A stretch of 5,882 nucleotides of DNA from Deltaproteobacteria bacterium (GTDB lineage: Bacteria > Desulfobacterota > Desulfobacteria > Desulfobacterales > JAUVKB01): positions 1 to 5,882 of the forward strand of contig JAUVKB010000137.1 of the NCBI GenBank assembly GCA_030596405.1. The letters are read 5' to 3'. Below, one piece after another: positions 5,761 through 5,882 of this stretch. The notes beneath the pieces are model-generated. The model saw only the letters and a list, made by a program, of their open reading frames with translations. It did not search any database and was not told where the DNA came from. The position numbers were made by a program, and so were the translations under genes. Numbering within the stretch: the stretch's first letter is position 1; the number at the start of each line of letters is the position of its first letter.

Positions 5761-5882
5761 ATCAATAACATACTGTTAAAATTCAATATTAAAATGTATA
5801 TAACTTATGCCGCACGTTGAATGGCAAATTCACCAAAATATATCTCTGCGGGGTGGATTGGATAAAAAATCAAGTTCATATC
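5761..5882 (-). repeat. Right arm of the large inverted repeat (continues past window)
   Basis: This is the mirror of 5570-5691. Because the match is still perfect at the last base of the window, the repeat probably extends further right. It includes a second, diverging copy of the integrase fragment and the dyad TAACA-TAC-TGTTA (5766-5778). Confidence 0.95.
5817..5882 (+). pseudogene. Second integrase fragment, inverted copy, cut by window edge
   Basis: Twenty-two codons read NGKFTKIYLCGVDWIKNQ and QVHI, identical to the N-terminal part of the fragment at 5635 and running in the opposite direction. They arise from the inverted duplication. Whether this copy keeps the intact catalytic frame further right cannot be seen. 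Confidence 0.7.

Noticed and set aside
5788..5815. Possible XerCD dif-like site read on the minus strand of the right arm (GTGCGGCATAA...)
   Set aside because: Only about 17 of 28 bases match the E. coli dif by hand and an extra G disrupts the XerC arm; too weak to call.

Overview
The window looks like a chromosomal stretch of an anaerobic bacterium of the Desulfobacterota (old delta-proteobacteria, Desulfobacterales-like) type. The clues are a pair of CooT-type nickel-binding proteins, an Fe-S/DUF3786 protein, moderate-to-low GC and a YhaN-like ATPase with an internal membrane hairpin. The lineage is an inference from gene content only.

Layout. (1) Positions 2-2320 (+): the C-terminal 772 codons of a large coiled-coil ABC-class ATPase (YhaN/SbcC-like), open at the left edge. 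(2) Positions 3213-4052 (-): a compact cluster transcribed leftward. In transcription order it holds a small zinc-ribbon reading frame broken by an in-frame TAA, two tandem CooT paralogues each with a near-perfect Shine-Dalgarno, a short reading frame that seems frameshifted, and a 268-residue protein with an N-terminal 4Fe-4S motif and a DUF3786 domain. Together they suggest metal (nickel or Fe-S) handling in anaerobic C1-type metabolism. (3) Positions 4053-4413: a graveyard segment with the N-terminal stub of an IS256-family transposase and the N-terminal stub of a VapB-type antitoxin. A consensus-like sigma-70 promoter sits over the antitoxin start. (4) Positions 4414-4893 (+): intact smpB. 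(5) Positions 5012-5136: tRNA-Val(GAC) and a rho-independent hairpin. (6) Positions 5115-5635 (-): the catalytic half of a phage/island tyrosine integrase that abuts the tRNA, frameshifted inside its HxLRH box and truncated at its N-terminus. (7) Positions 5570-5882: a large inverted duplication, 122-bp arms with 3 mismatches, that carries the integrase fragment outward on both strands. Its 69-bp centre contains three DnaA-box-like 9-mers at an exact 11-bp period.

The two intact housekeeping features (smpB and tRNA-Val) sit between zones of decay: IS stub, antitoxin stub and split zinc ribbon on the left; dead integrase and palindromic duplication on the right. This is what a repeatedly used insertion site beside a tRNA gene looks like. 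The most unusual structure is the inverted duplication with its phased iterons. The most biologically suggestive gene set is zinc ribbon, CooT, CooT and Fe-S/DUF3786. I found no CRISPR array, riboswitch or complete mobile element.
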